Shown here in pieces: positions 1 through 8,344 of a stretch of DNA of 30,023 bases (position 1 is its first letter; each line of letters opens with the position of its first letter). The notes under the pieces are model-generated. The model was not told where the DNA came from. It saw only the letters and a program-made list of their open reading frames with translations, and did no database searches. The stretch is from the NCBI GenBank assembly GCA_002327905.1, contig DCUY01000072.1, positions 1 through 30,023 of the forward strand. The letters are read 5' to 3'. The position numbers were made by a program, and so were the translations under genes. The DNA comes from Caldifarciminota bacterium UBA2202. GTDB taxonomy: Bacteria; Hydrothermota; 32-111.

Positions 1-228
1 ACACTTCGCTTAGCCGCTGTATCGAGATGGGTTAGCGTAGCAAGGGGACAGCCACTTGATGGGCGTCTGCGCAAAGCGTCCTCGCCGACTTACAGCTTTC
101 GTGCATCAATAAGAATTTACTTGTTTCTCCTCACAAAAACATTGAATAGCAAAGCGGAGCAGACTGATGTTTTTGTTCGGAACTGTAAAGCTAAGAAATT
201 TAATCAAAGGTGGTATTATTTTAATTGA
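1..228 (+). other. Left-edge open frame without recognisable function
   Basis: Frame 1 is open from the window edge to a TGA at 226-228 (75 codons), but the translation matches no family I know. The first ~110 bases look more GC-rich than the rest of the window. An inverted repeat (ACAAAAACAT at 133-142, ATGTTTTTGT at 167-176) lies inside it. It could be the end of a real gene, but it reads more like an intergenic repeat that happens to be open. Between 229 and 276 there is only a short tandem CGGCACAC repeat (about 248-265). Confidence 0.2.
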
Positions 229-276
229 ATGTATTTGCTCTTGCTCACGGCACACGGCACACGATGTTGAAATTAA

Positions 277-1383
277 TTATTCAAGAATAATTGAATTTAC
301 AAGGTGAGGCGAATTGAATGAGGTTCTTTCGCCTGCTCTCTTTCCATAAACAGGCAGAAGACGCACTGAGAGGGGCTTTTGCCACTTGTAAGAAAGTGTT
401 GCGGCATTAAGAAGTATTGAAGAGATTCTTTCGGCAGTAATATTTCCGGATACGGGGACAGTGTCGAGACCGCAGCCGCACACTGAAGAGAGAAGAAGAA
501 TCCTCTCAATAGTCATTTCACCTTTATCGCATTTTTTAGCAAGGGAGATATCCTCGCATACAGGCAACATGAGGCCTGAGTATCCGGCTCTTTTTACATT
601 GACTCTCTTTGCCGCATCAGTTAAAAGCCCTGCTGTTGAAAGATAATCAATTCCGGCATTTTTCTTCAGATAATCAAACTGCTCAAATACTGAATCGCTT
701 TTTTTAAGCCCCGGCGCAAATGAAGTGTCCACTCCAAGGTATTTCAATCCTGATTCTTTTGCCAATGAATATGCAATTTTTTCAATTTTTTTATATTCCT
801 TGTTTATAATTCCAATCAGATTCTTCAATGCTTTTTCATAAGAAGAGACATTCTTGAATGCCTGACCTATTATATCGCCATTCTCGTAGCCTATGGAGAA
901 TCCCTCCTCCGATGCGAATGAAGCTGGATAAAAAGGAGTGTGCTCCCTTATATTCATTGAAACACAGTAATTGAAATTCTTATTCTTCTTAAGGTTTGAT
1001 ATATCTTTGATAATTGCGGAGGTCTTTTTTATCATTTTGATGTCTATGCTGTCTTTGCACACAATCTTCGTTGATGCAGAGACATTCTTCGTTGTGTTGA
1101 AGAGTTCGGGAAGCATGCTGATATTTGAATTGAATAGGCCGTAATTCAAAAATGTAATCCCGAAATCCTCCGCGACATCCTCAAGAATGACTGATTCTGC
1201 GACATCTGCCCTGTTTTTTATAAAATCCGCCGCATTGGAAGTGAGTCGCACTGTCTGCACTTCAATTCCCGATTCTTCAAATCCTTTCCTTACATTCTCA
1301 ATTCTGCTTAAAAAGGATAAAAATCTGTTGTCAAAGGATAATGATTTGAATAAATAAAAAAAAGTAATCGTGCGTATTTTCAT
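277..1383 (-). CDS. UPF0210/DUF711 (PFL-like) family protein
   Basis: The 368-aa product fits the UPF0210/DUF711 family (COG2848), whose members are usually somewhat longer and whose role is poorly defined. Family hallmarks seen in order are an N-terminal KIRTITFF, a central GVDTSFAPG (family GIDxSLAP), GYSGLMLPVCED, CGCGLDTVPVSGN and a C-terminal RLLPVYGKRAGERTSF. No signal peptide is present, so it is probably cytosolic. There is no Shine-Dalgarno site. The ATG lies 7 nt after a TATAAT box (+ strand 1391-1396) that is 16 nt from TTGCAA (1413-1418), so the mRNA is probably leaderless. It diverges from the M16 peptidase gene and shares a 90-nt intergenic region with it. Confidence 0.85.
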   Translation of the reverse strand: MKIRTITFFYLFKSLSFDNRFLSFLSRIENVRKGFEESGIEVQTVRLTSNAADFIKNRADVAESVILEDVAEDFGITFLNYGLFNSNISMLPELFNTTKNVSASTKIVCKDSIDIKMIKKTSAIIKDISNLKKNKNFNYCVSMNIREHTPFYPASFASEEGFSIGYENGDIIGQAFKNVSSYEKALKNLIGIINKEYKKIEKIAYSLAKESGLKYLGVDTSFAPGLKKSDSVFEQFDYLKKNAGIDYLSTAGLLTDAAKRVNVKRAGYSGLMLPVCEDISLAKKCDKGEMTIERILLLSSVCGCGLDTVPVSGNITAERISSILLNAATLSYKWQKPLSVRLLPVYGKRAGERTSFNSPHLVNSIILE

Positions 1384-1390
1384 AAAAATG

Positions 1391-1418
1391 ATTATATCAA
1401 ATTACAATGAAATTGCAA
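1391..1418 (-). promoter_or_regulatory. Leaderless-type promoter of the UPF0210 gene
   Basis: On the minus strand, -35 TTGCAA (1413-1418), a 16-nt spacer and -10 TATAAT (1391-1396). The initiating ATG at 1383 follows after 7 nt, so transcription and translation would begin at about the same base. Confidence 0.6.
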
Positions 1419-1420
1419 TG

Positions 1421-1448
1421 TTGCATTTTCCTGAAAATGATATAAAAT
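1421..1448 (+). promoter_or_regulatory. Promoter of the M16 peptidase gene
   Basis: -35 TTGCAT (1421-1426), 16-nt spacer, -10 TAAAAT (1443-1448). It is followed by the ribosome-binding site AAAGGAGG, about 6 nt before the ATG at 1474. This promoter is leadered, unlike the divergent one next to it. Confidence 0.5.
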
Positions 1449-1473
1449 AGACTCTTTGTAAAAGGAGGCTTCA

Positions 1474-3963
1474 ATGAAGAAATTCTTTCTGCTTCTGTTT
1501 TTGGCAATATGCTCTGTTATTACATTCTCTTACGAATTCAAAGAGGGAGTGCTTGAAAACGGATTGAAATATTTTATCTATTCAGACAGGGAGATGCCTA
1601 TTTCAAGTTTTGATATATTTGTGAAGACCGGGTCCGACAATGAAGGGGAAAATGCGGGAAGCGGAATTTCCCACTATATTGAGCACATAGTAGCAGGAGG
1701 CGCAACTTCATTCAATACTGAGAAGAATTATATTGACACTCTCCAGTCAATCGGAGCTTCCATGAATGCATACACATCAAATGATGTCACTTGCTATTTC
1801 ATAAATGCATCGGATGAGTATTCTGAAACAGCTCTGCGCACTCTTTACGAGTGGGTTCTGAATTGCTCATTTGATTCTTTTCAGGTCGCCCGCGAGAAGG
1901 GTGTGATAGAGAAAGAGATAATAATGTATGATGTTCCTTCAAACAATATTTACTATTCTTTTGCAGACAAGATTTACAGAGAATCAAATGTAAAATATCC
2001 AGTAACCGGATATATGGAGCCATTTAAGAAGATATCGAGGGAGGATATACTGAATTACTATAATAAAAAATATTCAACTGAAAACATGATTCTTGTCTGC
2101 GCGGGGAATCTTGATATAGAAAAAACCGAAGAAAAAATACAGAGTATATTCAAAAACGAAAGAAAGCCGTTTCTATTTGAAGAATTTAAGGAACCGGATT
2201 ACAACAAAGAAAGGGAAGTATATACGGAAAATTTTGACATTGAAAACACAAAAGTTTATATTAATTACAATCTTGATTATGACAATATAAAGCAGAGAAT
2301 TATGACTTCAATTCTCAGTTATATGCTTGAAGGGAACAGTAGCATGATTCTGACAAAAAAATATGTCAATGACGATAAATCGGTTCTCTCCTTAAACTGC
2401 TTTACGGAAAATATATGCGATATAAGAAGCTCTTTCATGGTATATTTTGAAGCGGAGAAGATCGGTATTGAGACTGCTTATTCAATTGATTCGACTATCA
2501 ATTCAATAGCCTCTTCTGCAAAATACTACGCGCTATTCAATGAAGCAAAGAGACAGATAATCACTGACAACAAATTCAGAACTTACTCATCAGGATATGC
2601 GGTATCAATGATTGCGGAGTCCTACATGAAATTCAATTCTCCTCTTCTTCTGTTTAACACGGATTCCCTAACCGCCTCAATAACATACAGGGAGATTCAG
2701 GATTTCATAAAAGAGAATTTTACTGCTCCGGTGATATTTGAAGCATCAAAAAAGGCAGAGATAAGTTTCCTGTCACATGAAGATTACAAGATAACGGATT
2801 ATGCGGATACACTCTTTGCAAACGGAAATACTCTGCGCACATACAATACGGAGAATGAGAGATTCTCTCTTTTGTATGTTGCAATTCCTTTCGGATATGA
2901 AAACTCTTCAATTCCGGGCTCCGCGAGAATACTTGAAAAAGTTCTGTATGACGTTCTGGAGAGGAATGATTTTTTTAGAAGGACAAACAGCAGAATGTTT
3001 CTTTCTATGAATGAGAACAATACAATAATCGGAATAAAGACTCTTCCCGAAAATTTCAAGGACGGAGCAAAAGTCATTAAAAAGTTTTTTGAAAACAAGA
3101 AGATTGACAATAATCTTTTTGAGAAGGCAAAGAAGAATATGATAAACGAATACAAAAATAAGACTGAGGACCCTGCTGAAATGGCTTGGAGGAAATTTAT
3201 GCTCTCTTTTGAAAAGAGCAGAGGAGAAAACCTTGCATTCCCGTCTGAGGAACAGATAAATAAGATTAGTGAGGAGAATGTCAAGACGGACATGAAAGAG
3301 ATGCTGTCGCAGAACATACAGATAGCAGTTTACGGAGAACATGATGAAAAGACGGTGAATGATTTGGCTGAAAAACAAATCAAAGATAAAAAAGGTAAGA
3401 AGATTTTCGCCAGAGAGTATGGTTCATTTGATACGGTTATTGAGAAGAGCGAAAATGATCAGTCGAACATATACATAGGATATTATTCCGATGAGATTTT
3501 TACGGAGAATGAGATGTATGCCCTTCTATGCTTTGAATCATTCTTCAGAGGCGCAAAATCAGTCATTCATAATGCTTTAAGGGGTGAAAATGATTATGTT
3601 TATTATGGGTACGGATTTCTCCGCAATGCCGATAAGTCGCCGGTGTTCATTTTGAATGCTCAGACATCAAAGGAGAAGACTGATTTTGTAATTCAAAAAA
3701 TGGAAGAGGTTTTCAAGATGATATCCGGAGGAGGCTTCACTGAAGAAGACTTGAAGATGCAGAAACAGGAGATGATTCTCAGAATAAAATTTGAATATTC
3801 AAATCCGGAATATTCTTTAATAAACGACTTGTCTTCCAATTACTATGGATTTAAAGACAAAAAATACATACTCAAAGAAAAAATAGCCAATATAACAAAA
3901 GAGGATATAATCTCCGCCGCCGCAAAACTATTGAAGAATAAATCAGTTCTGATCTATAAATAG
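1474..3963 (+). CDS. Secreted M16 (pitrilysin/insulinase) family zinc peptidase
   Basis: The 829-aa product begins with a signal peptide (residues 1-20, hydrophobic stretch after MKK), so it should act in the periplasm or outside the cell. The inverted zinc motif HxxEH is intact as HYIEH (residues 67-71). The third zinc ligand should be one of the glutamates in the EKEII stretch near residues 146-148, the usual ~80-residue distance. The length fits the two-repeat architecture (active N half, inactive C half). A strong SD (AAAGGAGG) supports this start. Members degrade peptides or process proteins; the substrate cannot be told from sequence. It stands alone, with a broken sensor kinase downstream. 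Confidence 0.9.
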   Translation: MKKFFLLLFLAICSVITFSYEFKEGVLENGLKYFIYSDREMPISSFDIFVKTGSDNEGENAGSGISHYIEHIVAGGATSFNTEKNYIDTLQSIGASMNAYTSNDVTCYFINASDEYSETALRTLYEWVLNCSFDSFQVAREKGVIEKEIIMYDVPSNNIYYSFADKIYRESNVKYPVTGYMEPFKKISREDILNYYNKKYSTENMILVCAGNLDIEKTEEKIQSIFKNERKPFLFEEFKEPDYNKEREVYTENFDIENTKVYINYNLDYDNIKQRIMTSILSYMLEGNSSMILTKKYVNDDKSVLSLNCFTENICDIRSSFMVYFEAEKIGIETAYSIDSTINSIASSAKYYALFNEAKRQIITDNKFRTYSSGYAVSMIAESYMKFNSPLLLFNTDSLTASITYREIQDFIKENFTAPVIFEASKKAEISFLSHEDYKITDYADTLFANGNTLRTYNTENERFSLLYVAIPFGYENSSIPGSARILEKVLYDVLERNDFFRRTNSRMFLSMNENNTIIGIKTLPENFKDGAKVIKKFFENKKIDNNLFEKAKKNMINEYKNKTEDPAEMAWRKFMLSFEKSRGENLAFPSEEQINKISEENVKTDMKEMLSQNIQIAVYGEHDEKTVNDLAEKQIKDKKGKKIFAREYGSFDTVIEKSENDQSNIYIGYYSDEIFTENEMYALLCFESFFRGAKSVIHNALRGENDYVYYGYGFLRNADKSPVFILNAQTSKEKTDFVIQKMEEVFKMISGGGFTEEDLKMQKQEMILRIKFEYSNPEYSLINDLSSNYYGFKDKKYILKEKIANITKEDIISAAAKLLKNKSVLIYK

Positions 3964-4011
3964 ATTTTCGAGCGTGTATTGACACAGCCTTCATTCAGCA
4001 TCCAATTGAAA

Positions 4012-5326
4012 ATGGAGGTGACAATTAAAACAATAGCTATTCCGGTAATTTTAATATATCCGCTTGCTTCAATTTTAATCGGGAAAGTACTCATAGATCA
4101 AAGTAGTAGCAGACGGATTATGAGTGACCTCAAAAAAAGCGAATTTACACTTCAAAAAATATTTGAAATACTTCCTATCGGACTCTGGTTCGCTGACAAA
4201 AACGGAAACCTTTTAAAGGGAAACAGAGCAGGAGTTGATATTTGGGGGGCTGAACCTCAGGTCGGAATGGGAGAATACAAAGTTTTCAAAGCGAGACGCA
4301 TTCCCTCAATGGAAGAAGTCAAGGATGGTGACTGGGCATTAAATCATACTATAAATGAAGGCATGACAGTCAAAGACGAGCTTCTTGAGACAGATTCTTT
4401 TGACGGCAAAAAGAAGATTATTTTAAATTATACTGCTCCGATTAAGAATGAAAATAATGAAATACTCGGAGCAATTGTAGTAAATCAGGATGTTACAGGA
4501 TATATACAATCTGAAGAAAAATTAAGGAAGAGCGAAACTCTGCTAAAAGAGACGCAAAAGATCTCAAAAATAGGAGGATGGGAGTGGAATGTTGAGAGAG
4601 ATGTCATGTACTGGACTGATGAGGTTTATGCAATACATGGATTAATTTATGACGAAAGGGAGAATAGTTCAAAGAAGCTCATTGCGCAGTCAATTGAGTG
4701 TTACAGGGAACAGGACAGGGATTCCTCCAAATATTCTTCCGCATGTATTTGATCCTTTCTTTACAACAAAGCAAAATGGCATTGGCCTCGGTCTTGCGAT
4801 GGTATATTCAATAATCAAAAAACATGACGGATGTATTGATGTTGAATCAAAAATCAATTTAGGAACAACATTTCATATATTTCTGCCTGCATCAAAAAAA
4901 CAGCCTCAGGAGAGAAAAAAAATATCAGTGGAAAAGCCGACAAGAGCAGGAAGAATCCTTATTATGGATGATGAAGCATCAATAAGAGAGACAACTGAGA
5001 AGCTCCTTGAAAGCATGGGGTTTGAAGTTCTGACTTCGGAAAACGGAGAGGCCGCATTGAAGATTTTAACAGAGGTGAATGACAGAGGATTGAAAATAGA
5101 TGCAGTCATACTTGACCTCACTGTGCCCGGAGGAATGGGAGGAAAAGATATTATTAGTGATATACGAAAGACAAATCCTAATATTATTATAATTGCATCA
5201 AGCGGATATTCCGAAGACCCTGTGATGTCAAACCCGGGGAGTTTCGGATTTACCGACAGTCTTGCCAAACCGTACAGAATAAATCAGCTTTTGGAAATTC
5301 TGTCAAAGCACCTTAATTTTAATTGA
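4012..5326 (+). pseudogene. Hybrid histidine kinase with internal deletion (PAS-PAS / HATPase-REC remnant)
   Basis: Two frames encode parts of one hybrid sensor kinase. The first (ATG at 4012, possibly TTG at 3979; stop at 4752) has a hydrophobic segment, a complete PAS domain (from about the LQKIFEILPIGLWFADKNG stretch) and the start of a second PAS (GGWEWNVERDVMYWTDEVY). The second frame picks up at about 4720 with the end of a HATPase domain (GIPPNILPHVFDPFFTTK, then GIGLGLAMVYSIIKKHDG). It continues into a full receiver domain: acidic pair in IMDDE, phosphoacceptor D in VILDLTVPG, S in IASSGYS, K in LAKPY. The HisKA phosphoacceptor histidine and ATPase N-box are absent. The join near 4703-4725 looks like a deletion that also changed frame. 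The N-terminus may be truncated too. It overlaps the convergent M6 gene by 8 nt. Confidence 0.8.
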
Positions 5327-7289
5327 GAATCAGAATCTGTTTTATTTCCGTCTCTCTTTGATTTGACTTTCTTAAAGTAAAATATTTTCCGCTTTTTGTT
5401 ATCTTTTCTATTCTGTTTCCAGAAATGTCGAATACCATATATCCGAGTCTCTTTATTATCTCATTTGCTTCTCTTATTGATGTGAAGATTCTGTTTTCAG
5501 ACAGAGCATCCTGCATGTCTTCACCTTTTGTATCAAGCAAAACCGAAGATGACGGCTCTATTTTAAAAAGTCCGGAAATGAAAGTTGCTTTATTGTTCTT
5601 GCTGTTTGATGTCACTATTTTTATTCTGCATGAATCGGATATAACTGAAGGAACTGTCCATGAAAAAGTATTTTCGGAAGTTGTGTCCTTTTCTATAAAA
5701 ATCCATGCGCCTCCGTTAACATTATAATAGAGAGAATCATAAAGCACTCCGCCTGCTGCCGAAGACTGCCACTCAATGAGATAAATTTCACTTTGTGTCA
5801 GAACCTCGGATGAAGAGGGGGAGATGAGATTATTAGAGACTTTGACGAACATATCCGCCTCGATAAAAGTATCTGACTCTGAAATATTCTCTATTCCGAC
5901 AAGAGAATATACTCCGGAGTTTTTATAAGAAGACGGATGAGAGTACATATTGAAATCAGTTAAATCTCTGTTTGAGAAATCCTCAGTATCCGCGGTGAAT
6001 GAAGAGTATCCGGGCCACGCGTCTCCGTTGTCGCCCCTGTTGCCATTGTAAAGCTTTTCATACGCAGGGTATGTGCGTTCGTAATCAAGATGCTCATAAT
6101 AACTTACTCCATTGAAATACGGTGATGCCTCTTCCACATCAACCTGCTTTGCAGTCTCATCGTCATTGTCATACCTGCTCTCGTCAACATGAAAAATTAC
6201 AAGCCCGTGCGCCAAATCTTTTCCTAACTCTATTTGTCTTCTTGTGAGTGAAGCGTCAAATGAGAGGTTCTGCCTGTTTTCTATTATGAAATATTCGGTG
6301 GACGCCATTGAAGCGTCTTTTAATAAGTATGCGACAGGGCTGTTCTCAGCCGGCTGGATAGTGACATTTATCATATTGTCAGTGACAATATACGGATTTA
6401 TGAAACCGAGCCAATATTTTCCGACTCCGCACATTATTGACGGGGATGTGCCGTGTAAGTCATTGATGTTTTTACATCCCCAGCTTCCTCCAGCCATGAG
6501 CCCCCACTCTCCTATTCCTTGAGAAGAATAGTCATAATCATACCAGTCCGGAAGCCCCAGCTGATGTCCGAATTCATGGCAGAAGACTCCTATTGCACCG
6601 TCTTCCGGTTGCATTGAATATGTGCCCACGGTTACTCCGTCGTATGATGAGCCCCAGTATGACATGTAAGACCATATATAATGAATCCTGTCAGGCTCCG
6701 GAAGCGCCTCAGCTCCGGGTCCTGCATGGATTATGAATACTCCGTCAACATAACCGTCCGAGTCATTGTCATAATCGGAAAAATCAACATACTTATTGGC
6801 AGAGTCAAGAGCTTCGTCAATCAGGTACCAGTCATTTGTTCCGTAATCTTCGCAGTAGTAGGCAAAATTGTTTATTGCAGTGAAATAACCGATGACATCG
6901 ACAATTATATCTACAGAATCGAATGAGCATTTTCTGTAATAGTCGCGCATGCTCCCCGTATATGCTGAAAACGAACCCGGGTGGCGGTATGTTCCCACAG
7001 AACTGAGCATCAAATCAAAATGGGCTTTGTCATACCAAAGTGAATCATTCTCAAATAATGTATCAGAAGTGTGGTTCCATCTGTAATCAGGGAAGTCCAT
7101 CAGAATCGCAATTATGCGCGTCTGTCCCTTCGGCTGTTTTAAATTTTTAGCATCGAATTTGAATTGCCTTGACATAAGAACGGAACTCTTCTTAAATGAA
7201 GAAAAATCTCCGTTAAGAGGCGGCATCAAAGCAGAGAGGTTTATTGAAAGAATAATACAAAATAAAAGACTAAAAACTATTTTTTTCAT
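5319..7289 (-). CDS. Secreted M6-family metalloprotease with C-terminal sorting-like tail
   Basis: The 656-aa product has a signal peptide (residues 1-20) and an M6 (immune inhibitor A-like) catalytic domain. The zinc motif is HEFGHQLGLPD (residues 238-248), and a Ca-binding-like DYDNDSDGYVDG precedes it. After the protease come a beta-rich Ig-like region and a C-terminal segment of the form FDISGNRIEKI..SGKYF. The basic/aliphatic end is KQILILN. This resembles type IX secretion or Por-type sorting domains, so the enzyme may be exported across the outer membrane. The ATG at 7289 is preferred because AAGGAG ends 5 nt before it; the alternative GTG at 7295 overlaps that ribosome-binding site. 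Confidence 0.85.
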   Translation of the reverse strand: MKKIVFSLLFCIILSINLSALMPPLNGDFSSFKKSSVLMSRQFKFDAKNLKQPKGQTRIIAILMDFPDYRWNHTSDTLFENDSLWYDKAHFDLMLSSVGTYRHPGSFSAYTGSMRDYYRKCSFDSVDIIVDVIGYFTAINNFAYYCEDYGTNDWYLIDEALDSANKYVDFSDYDNDSDGYVDGVFIIHAGPGAEALPEPDRIHYIWSYMSYWGSSYDGVTVGTYSMQPEDGAIGVFCHEFGHQLGLPDWYDYDYSSQGIGEWGLMAGGSWGCKNINDLHGTSPSIMCGVGKYWLGFINPYIVTDNMINVTIQPAENSPVAYLLKDASMASTEYFIIENRQNLSFDASLTRRQIELGKDLAHGLVIFHVDESRYDNDDETAKQVDVEEASPYFNGVSYYEHLDYERTYPAYEKLYNGNRGDNGDAWPGYSSFTADTEDFSNRDLTDFNMYSHPSSYKNSGVYSLVGIENISESDTFIEADMFVKVSNNLISPSSSEVLTQSEIYLIEWQSSAAGGVLYDSLYYNVNGGAWIFIEKDTTSENTFSWTVPSVISDSCRIKIVTSNSKNNKATFISGLFKIEPSSSVLLDTKGEDMQDALSENRIFTSIREANEIIKRLGYMVFDISGNRIEKITKSGKYFTLRKSNQRETEIKQILILN

Positions 7290-7310
7290 TATCACTCCTT
7301 TTGAATAATA

Positions 7311-7339
7311 ATAATAATTGTTTATCCGATGTTTGTCAA
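7311..7339 (-). promoter_or_regulatory. Promoter of the M6 metalloprotease gene
   Basis: On the minus strand, -35 TTGACA (7334-7339), 17-nt spacer, -10 TATTAT (7311-7316), followed by a short leader with SD AAGGAG. The -35 box lies inside the 17-bp direct repeat that also occurs at 11918-11934. Confidence 0.6.
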
Positions 7340-7348
7340 CAGGGCGGC
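7332..7348 (+). repeat. 17-bp direct repeat, left copy
   Basis: TTTGTCAACAGGGCGGC, followed by a G-rich run. An identical 17-mer at 11918-11934 is also followed by a G-run. The pair brackets the restriction-modification cassette and may be its insertion boundary. Confidence 0.65.
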
Positions 7349-7384
7349 CGGGGGGAGGGACTACTTATCATTTAAGATAGGCAC

Positions 7385-7413
7385 TTGACATTTAGAAAGC
7401 TTATGCTTAAAAT
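7385..7413 (+). promoter_or_regulatory. Promoter of the restriction-modification cassette
   Basis: -35 TTGACA (7385-7390), 17-nt spacer, -10 TAAAAT (7408-7413). The first ATG (7420) comes 6 nt after the -10 box. Confidence 0.6.
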
Positions 7414-7419
7414 ATTTAT

Positions 7420-7563
7420 ATGAAACAAGTGGAAGAATGGGAAAATATCAAAAACCATCCATATTACACACTGATAATTTTATTTAAAATAGGAGAATTA
7501 GGAAAAATGATGAAAAGGAAATATATCAACAACTGCTATTATCCTTCCGTATTGGCAGAATAA
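7420..7563 (+). CDS. Small leaderless ORF ahead of the restriction gene (47 aa)
   Basis: This ORF encodes 47 residues (MKQVEEWENIKNHPYY... to ...YYPSVLAE). Its ATG sits 6 nt after the -10 box, with no SD. The IKNHPYYTLIILFKIGELGK stretch is loosely like the first helices of MazG-type pyrophosphatases, but it is too short to be a whole domain. It could be a leader peptide, a controller-like remnant or chance. About 106 nt of apparently non-coding sequence separate it from the endonuclease gene. Confidence 0.3.
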   Translation: MKQVEEWENIKNHPYYTLIILFKIGELGKMMKRKYINNCYYPSVLAE

Positions 7564-7669
7564 CAACAATAAACATACACAAATGTTGTGCCTCATGCTA
7601 AGAAAACCGCCAGTGTGCATAATGGCAGGACAATGATTAAATTTGTAGCTTAAAGTACAAGGAATTAGA

Positions 7670-8344
7670 ATGAAAGAAAAACTGACCATTGATAAATTAA
7701 AAGCGGAAGCTAAAGCCTTTTGTAAAGCAGAATCGAGAATTAAAAATAAATCACTTTTTGGAGTGACTGACGGAAAAGCCGTAGGGACGCATATTGAGCA
7801 TAAGTTCCAAGAACAATTAAATGCAAAATATAGAACAACAATTGGTTCGTCAGCAAATGGAATTGATTTGCCCGCTGACGATATATTAACGGACATTAAA
7901 GTTACATCAATAAAACAACCTCAATCATCTTGTCCGTTCAAAGATGCCAAACAAAAGATTTTTGGACTTGGATACAATCTTCTCGTTTTTGTCTACGATA
8001 AAATAGACGACTCAAAAACTAAAACAACTACACTTAACTTTGTTAGTTGCTCATTTATTTCAAAAGAACGGACAGCGGATTATACTACAACATATCGTTT
8101 ACGTGAAATGGTTAAGGATAAAGCTAATGCTGAAGATATTGCTGCATACTTGAATGATAAAAATATTCCTGTCGATGAAATAACTTTAAAACAGTTAGCA
8201 AAGCAAATTTTAAAATCACCACCAGTTCAGGGGTATTTGACAATTTCAAACGCTTTGCAATGGCGACTTCAATATCAAAGAGTTGTTACGCTTAGTAAGG
8301 CAGTGAAAGGGATCAGTAAAGTAATTGATAAAGTGACCAAATAA
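7670..8344 (+). CDS. Probable type II restriction endonuclease (PD-(D/E)xK)
   Basis: The 224-aa product is not a family I can name. It has a plausible PD-(D/E)xK core: E43 in HIEHKF, D66 in NGIDLPA and D75-I-K77 in LTDIKVTS, followed by a strand/helix pattern (FGLGYNLLVFVYDK). Its stop codon overlaps the start of the methyltransferase gene by one base (TAATG), the tight coupling typical of a restriction-methylation pair. The inferred role is cleavage of DNA lacking the partner's adenine methylation. The recognition sequence cannot be read from the protein. The DNA looks AT-richer than the genes to the left, fitting horizontal acquisition. Confidence 0.7.
   Translation: MKEKLTIDKLKAEAKAFCKAESRIKNKSLFGVTDGKAVGTHIEHKFQEQLNAKYRTTIGSSANGIDLPADDILTDIKVTSIKQPQSSCPFKDAKQKIFGLGYNLLVFVYDKIDDSKTKTTTLNFVSCSFISKERTADYTTTYRLREMVKDKANAEDIAAYLNDKNIPVDEITLKQLAKQILKSPPVQGYLTISNALQWRLQYQRVVTLSKAVKGISKVIDKVTK

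Noticed and set aside
2799..3378. Long minus-strand ORFs inside the M16 peptidase gene
   Set aside because: They are antisense shadows of a clearly real coding frame and have no family features.
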